Below are positions 5,004 to 8,291 of a stretch of 8,291 nucleotides of DNA, piece after piece. Source of the stretch: JBOFEH01 sp051650265 (GTDB lineage Bacteria > Bacillota > Clostridia > Lachnospirales > Cellulosilyticaceae); NCBI GenBank assembly GCA_051650265.1, contig JBOFIR010000035.1, forward strand, positions 1 through 8,291, in the 5' to 3' direction. How positions within the stretch are numbered: the stretch's first letter is position 1; every line of letters starts with the position of its first letter. The position numbers and the translations under genes were made by a program. The notes under the pieces are model-generated. The model was not told where the DNA came from and searched no databases. It saw only the letters and a program-made list of their open reading frames with translations.

Positions 5004-6368
5004 ATGGCAAATAAACTTGAAAAAAATGAGATATATGAACTGGAAATAATTGATTTAGGCGCGGAAGGAGAAGGTATTGCTAAAATGGACGACTTGATCA
5101 TCAGTGTTCCAGATACAATTACTGGAGATGTAGTCAGTGTCAAAATCTTAAAGGTGAGAAAGAAGATGGCCTATGGCAAAGTGATAAAGATCATCAAACC
5201 TTCCATAGATCGTGGGGAACCAGTATGTGAAGTTTCTAAAAAGTGTGGGGGATGTCAACTTCAGCACATGAACTACGAGGCGCAGCTTGAATGGAAGAGG
5301 AGTAAGGTGAGCAATGCACTTTTTGGGATTAAAGGTGTAAATGAGGCAGGGGTATTACCTGTACTTGGGATGGAAACACCATTTAACTACCGAAATAAAG
5401 CACAGTACCCTATCCGTAAAGTGGGTGGAAAGGTGCAGATTGGCTTCTTTGCAAGTGGGACACACAAGCACATCGATTGGCATCAATGTGGTATTCAAGA
5501 GGCAATACATCAGAAGATTATTGAGAAAGTAAAAGAATTCTTAGAGACATATGCGATCACAATATACGATGAAAAGACGCATAAAGGAATAGCAAGACAC
5601 TTGATTATCAAAACTGCCCATCATACCAAAGAAGTGATGGTTTGCCTTGTAGTAAATGGTAAGGGACTTCCTGAAAAAGACGCCTTTATTGAATCCATGA
5701 AGGAAATAGAGGGCATGAAAAGTATTCTTGTCAACAGCAATAGATCCAAGACAAATGTTGTGCTTGGAAACGAAATGCAAGTGATTTTTGGTGAGGATTT
5801 TATTGTGGACTCAGTGGGCGCACTACAATTTAAAAGTTCACTCTTATCCTATAGCCAAGTGAATACTTTACAGGCGGAAGTGTTTTATAAGCAAGTGTTG
5901 GATTATGCAGCGCTGACAGGACAAGAGACTGTATGGGATGTGTACTCTGGCAGTGGGATGATTTCTCTTTGCCTTGCCCAAAAAGCCAAAAAAGTGTATG
6001 CGGTAGAAAGTGTAGAGCAGGCTGTCGTTGGTGCAAGAGAAAATGCAGTGCTTAATGGGATGGATACGGTAGCGTTCTTTGTAGGCAAAGCGGAAGAAGT
6101 TGTTCCAGATAAATACAGAGAAGGCATCGTTGCAGATGTCGTTGTTCTTGATCCGCCGCGTAGGGGATGTGAGAATGTATTGCTTGAGACGTTTGTTCAG
6201 ATGAAACCAGGTAAGGTAATCTATGTTTCGAGTGATTTAGAAACACTAGCTAGAGACTTAGGCTATCTTTGTGGAAGAGGCTATAAAGTGGCACAAGTAC
6301 AACCGATAGACATGGCACCACATACAACCAATGTTGAAGTGTGCGTACTCTTAGTGAAAAATGCTTAG
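5004..6368 (+). CDS. rlmD: RlmD/RumA-type 23S rRNA (uracil-C5)-methyltransferase lacking the catalytic cysteine
   Basis: This 454-residue protein has the normal length and domain order of the RlmD/RlmCD/RumA family, which methylates uracil C5 in 23S rRNA using S-adenosylmethionine. Residues about 7-62 form a TRAM RNA-binding domain. C75, C81 and C84 (CGGCQLQHM) with C162 fit the four [4Fe-4S] ligands. The C-terminal Rossmann domain has YSQVN (283-287), DVYSGSGMISL (312-322, SAM binding), YAVE (332-335), FFVGKAEEVVP (358-368) and DPPRRGC (383-389). NVEVCVLL (443-450) carries E445, matching the family's catalytic base. The nucleophile motif, normally YVSCN/D, reads YVSSD (407-411): S410, codon AGT at 6231-6233, replaces the Cys that attacks C6 of the uracil. 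With this change the usual chemistry should fail, though RNA and SAM binding may remain. AGGAG (4993-4997) supports the ATG at 5004. It has its own promoter-terminator leader and a terminator after it. Confidence 0.93.
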   Translation: MANKLEKNEIYELEIIDLGAEGEGIAKMDDLIISVPDTITGDVVSVKILKVRKKMAYGKVIKIIKPSIDRGEPVCEVSKKCGGCQLQHMNYEAQLEWKRSKVSNALFGIKGVNEAGVLPVLGMETPFNYRNKAQYPIRKVGGKVQIGFFASGTHKHIDWHQCGIQEAIHQKIIEKVKEFLETYAITIYDEKTHKGIARHLIIKTAHHTKEVMVCLVVNGKGLPEKDAFIESMKEIEGMKSILVNSNRSKTNVVLGNEMQVIFGEDFIVDSVGALQFKSSLLSYSQVNTLQAEVFYKQVLDYAALTGQETVWDVYSGSGMISLCLAQKAKKVYAVESVEQAVVGARENAVLNGMDTVAFFVGKAEEVVPDKYREGIVADVVVLDPPRRGCENVLLETFVQMKPGKVIYVSSDLETLARDLGYLCGRGYKVAQVQPIDMAPHTTNVEVCVLLVKNA

Positions 6369-6425
6369 AGATTCATAGCACAGTTGTTGGGGATGTAAAA
6401 TAAAGCATGAACGATATGAAAAGTG

Positions 6426-6460
6426 AAGCCAACCAAGACAATGATCTTGGTTGGCTTTTT
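6426..6460 (+). terminator. Rho-independent terminator of the methyltransferase gene
   Basis: A perfect 11-bp GC-rich stem (GCCAACCAAGA at 6428-6438 with 6445-6455) with the loop CAATGA is followed by five T (6456-6460). Two A before the stem can add A-T pairs. It lies about 60 bases after the TAG ending at 6368 and isolates the gene from the phosphoesterase gene downstream. Confidence 0.93.
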
Positions 6461-6482
6461 GGTGTAAAATATTCAAAAATTT

Positions 6483-6511
6483 ATGATAAAATAAGATTGA
6501 TACTATATAAT
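6483..6511 (+). promoter_or_regulatory. Promoter of the LamG-phosphoesterase gene
   Basis: A perfect -10 TATAAT (6506-6511) has ATGATA (6483-6488, 4 of 6 to the -35 consensus) 17 bp upstream. Transcription would start near 6518. An in-frame stop (TAG 6524-6526) lies between this promoter and the start codon, so the coding region cannot extend further upstream in this frame. Confidence 0.6.
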
Positions 6512-6550
6512 GCAAGAAAGTACTAGATAGATAAGAGGGGGATGTTGGTG

Positions 6551-8291
6551 ATGAATCAAGAAGATTTTACACTAGCTTTTTGGTACAAAGGGGATACGAA
6601 TGAAAATGCAGTTATTTTATCCACTCAAGAGAACAAAGATACCAGCTATGGTTACACGATCTATACCAAAGGTCATACAATAGGCTTTAGTAGTGTCTCT
6701 GCTTTGGGAAAGGGTACTTGTGAACGCGATGTATTTGATGCAACGTATTGGCGGTATGTTACCGTTGTAGTGGAGCAGCACAGACAACTTGTTACTCTCT
6801 ATATAGATGGGTGCAACCTGGCTGCGGCAACGATTAATAAGGGAAGTTTAGATTCGGAGCTTCCTTTGCGGATTGGAGCAGATGTAGGAGGTTATGATGG
6901 CAGTAATGCCTGTGAAATAGCACATGTACAGACTTGGAATAGGGCATTGACTAGAGAGGAAATAGTGGCGTGCTATAAGCAGTATGACATGAGTGATGTT
7001 GACTTCTCAAAGTTACAAGGCGTTATGAATCAAGCAAAGCGCATGGTGGAAGGTGGTCTGATCAAAAGGCGTATTCAAGCAGATTATGACAGGCTCAAAA
7101 ATACATATGCCTATGCAACGGCTATGATTGCAGATAGGGAGAGTACAAGCTATACACAACAGACAATAGACTATTATGTACGTGAACTAAACAATGCACT
7201 TTTTATCTGGGAGAAGAGTGATAAAACGAAGACGCCAGCGGATTTGAATGTGACTGCAATTGGAGATCCTGAAATGAGCGCAAGTGATGAAACGAAGGGG
7301 AGAATTGAGTCAGATTTTAGGATCATGATGCAAGTATTTCCTCAGTCCGATATGATCTGGATAGCTGGAGATAGTGTAGGGGGGAACAATTCTGGTGAGG
7401 GCGCTTGGATGCAGTATATGACGGAGATCATACAGCGGTTAACCCAGGAAGGTGTATTTGAGCATACATTAATCAGGATGGTGCGTGGCAATCATGATAT
7501 GACCGCAACAAGTGATGGCAAATTAGGCGCCCAATACTATGTCATCCCGTCCACCTGTGGGGGAATATCCGATACACCTGGAGAGGCCAATCTGTTCGCT
7601 GGGGATGAGGCTTATACAACGACACTACGGGGGCACATTACAGGGAATCCCTATTATTTTATTGGATTTAATTGTAATTCAATGGCGGCATCTGATGATG
7701 TCAAAAATAAATTAGATGCCATTAAGTCAGCGCCAGATTACAAGCCTACGACCCCTATATTTGTATCTGCACACTACGGGATCACAGGTACAACAGCAGG
7801 AGGGGTGTGGGCAGGTGATGCGACCAATAATGTCAATCGGTATATCCATGAGCTGCCGAATGTGTTCTATATGTATGGGCATACGCACTATGACCCGACA
7901 GACATACGCTGTGTCTATCAAAATGATAATGGATGCACCTATATGGATTTGGGTGCAACGTCCTACTCGAGTTATATAGACGATGGCCCTGATGGCGGCT
8001 ATATAGAAGGGTGTTATATTGATTATAAGGTGCCACCACGCATTGCAAACTTCTTTGAACTCTATCATGAGCCAGATGGCACCACACGCATGATTATCAA
8101 ACAATATAACCTGAGTACAGAGACATATGTAGGGATTCCCTATGTGGTGCAGATTGGTGATGCGGATCAGGTCGTGTACAACTGGAGGGACATAGATAAC
8201 CCAAGAGAACTGATCGCACCAGAGTTTACGAAAGAGATTGTGCTCAATGCTGTGCAAAGTGACACTGTCGACTTCACGTTTATCCAAGCGG
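6551..8291 (+). CDS. LamG-like domain plus calcineurin-like metallophosphoesterase, partial (3' end outside window)
   Basis: The frame has no stop to the right edge, giving 580 residues. Residues about 5-145 resemble a LamG/concanavalin-like domain (FTLAFWYKGD, YWRYVTVVVE, LYIDGCN, LPLRIGAD, then AHVQTWNRALTREEI), usually a carbohydrate- or surface-binding module. Residues about 150-225 are a helical linker. Residues about 232-520 form a calcineurin-like phosphoesterase: IGDPEM (237-242, D239), AGDS (272-275, D274), RGNHD (312-316, N314 and H315), SAHYG (406-410, H408) and YGHTHY (442-447, H444 and H446). It should hydrolyse phosphate esters at a two-metal site; the substrate is unknown. Motif I is D-x-E, not D-x-H. 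Residues from about 557 may begin another domain. ATG 6551 is preferred because AGGGGG (6536-6541) lies nine bases before it; ATG 6542 (no spacing) and GTG 6548 are in-frame alternatives. No start gives a signal peptide, odd for this architecture. Confidence 0.82.
   Translation, partial: MNQEDFTLAFWYKGDTNENAVILSTQENKDTSYGYTIYTKGHTIGFSSVSALGKGTCERDVFDATYWRYVTVVVEQHRQLVTLYIDGCNLAAATINKGSLDSELPLRIGADVGGYDGSNACEIAHVQTWNRALTREEIVACYKQYDMSDVDFSKLQGVMNQAKRMVEGGLIKRRIQADYDRLKNTYAYATAMIADRESTSYTQQTIDYYVRELNNALFIWEKSDKTKTPADLNVTAIGDPEMSASDETKGRIESDFRIMMQVFPQSDMIWIAGDSVGGNNSGEGAWMQYMTEIIQRLTQEGVFEHTLIRMVRGNHDMTATSDGKLGAQYYVIPSTCGGISDTPGEANLFAGDEAYTTTLRGHITGNPYYFIGFNCNSMAASDDVKNKLDAIKSAPDYKPTTPIFVSAHYGITGTTAGGVWAGDATNNVNRYIHELPNVFYMYGHTHYDPTDIRCVYQNDNGCTYMDLGATSYSSYIDDGPDGGYIEGCYIDYKVPPRIANFFELYHEPDGTTRMIIKQYNLSTETYVGIPYVVQIGDADQVVYNWRDIDNPRELIAPEFTKEIVLNAVQSDTVDFTFIQA

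Noticed and set aside
6383..6550. A missing upstream exon-like LamG segment or frameshifted signal peptide before the phosphoesterase
   Set aside because: All three frames between the methyltransferase terminator and the start carry stops, and the stretch contains a plausible promoter instead.
7727..8287. A 186-codon minus-strand frame
   Set aside because: It is antisense to the phosphoesterase domain with its GHTH motif. The translation is low-complexity (many I, H, C) and has no supporting signals.
1..8291. CRISPR array, toxin-antitoxin pair, prophage, insertion sequence, tRNA or rRNA
   Set aside because: No regularly spaced repeats, paired small genes, transposase or integrase motifs, terminal inverted repeats or tRNA/rRNA-like stretches were seen on either strand.

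Overview
The window looks like chromosomal DNA from a low-GC Firmicute of the class Clostridia, perhaps near Lachnospirales. This rests on the AT-rich intergenic DNA, consensus sigma-A type promoters, AGGAG-type ribosome binding sites, many Rho-independent terminators, and the gene types (a 4Fe-4S RlmD-type methyltransferase, a di-cluster ferredoxin-like protein, an MgtC-family protein). The class is fairly secure; family or genus cannot be fixed from this sequence alone.

Layout. The left edge holds the C-terminal end of an unidentified gene closed by a strong terminator (234-272). A TIM-barrel sugar isomerase/epimerase-like gene follows (427-1320), with a consensus extended -10 promoter overlapped by a perfect 20-bp palindrome. 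Then come an MgtC/SapB-family membrane protein (1453-2148) and a compact DEAD-box RNA helicase (2272-3405) with its own promoter. A hairpin able to terminate both strands (3435-3472) separates the helicase from a convergent minus-strand gene (3491-4744). That gene encodes a winged-helix-like, cysteine-rich protein with two ferredoxin-type [4Fe-4S] motifs. A 259-bp divergent region holds a near-consensus plus-strand promoter followed almost at once by a strong intrinsic terminator. Next is an RlmD/RumA-type 23S rRNA uracil-C5 methyltransferase (5004-6368) with its own terminator. The right end is an open reading frame running off the window (6551 to the edge): a LamG-like domain, a helical linker and a calcineurin-like metallophosphoesterase.

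How the genes fit together. Most genes have their own promoter and/or terminator, so this reads as a series of single-gene units, not one operon or system. Helicase and methyltransferase both act on RNA, but a convergent gene lies between them. I see no CRISPR array, tRNA, rRNA, transposase, phage gene or recognisable defence system.

Most notable points: (1) the RlmD-like protein has Ser where the family has its catalytic nucleophile Cys (YVSS for YVSC), while the other motifs look intact; (2) a promoter-terminator unit that could make a very short RNA or attenuate the methyltransferase gene; (3) a phosphoesterase that begins inside its LamG-like domain with no signal peptide and has D-x-E in place of D-x-H in motif I; (4) an uncharacterised cysteine-rich Fe-S protein; (5) a palindromic operator-like site on the isomerase promoter.
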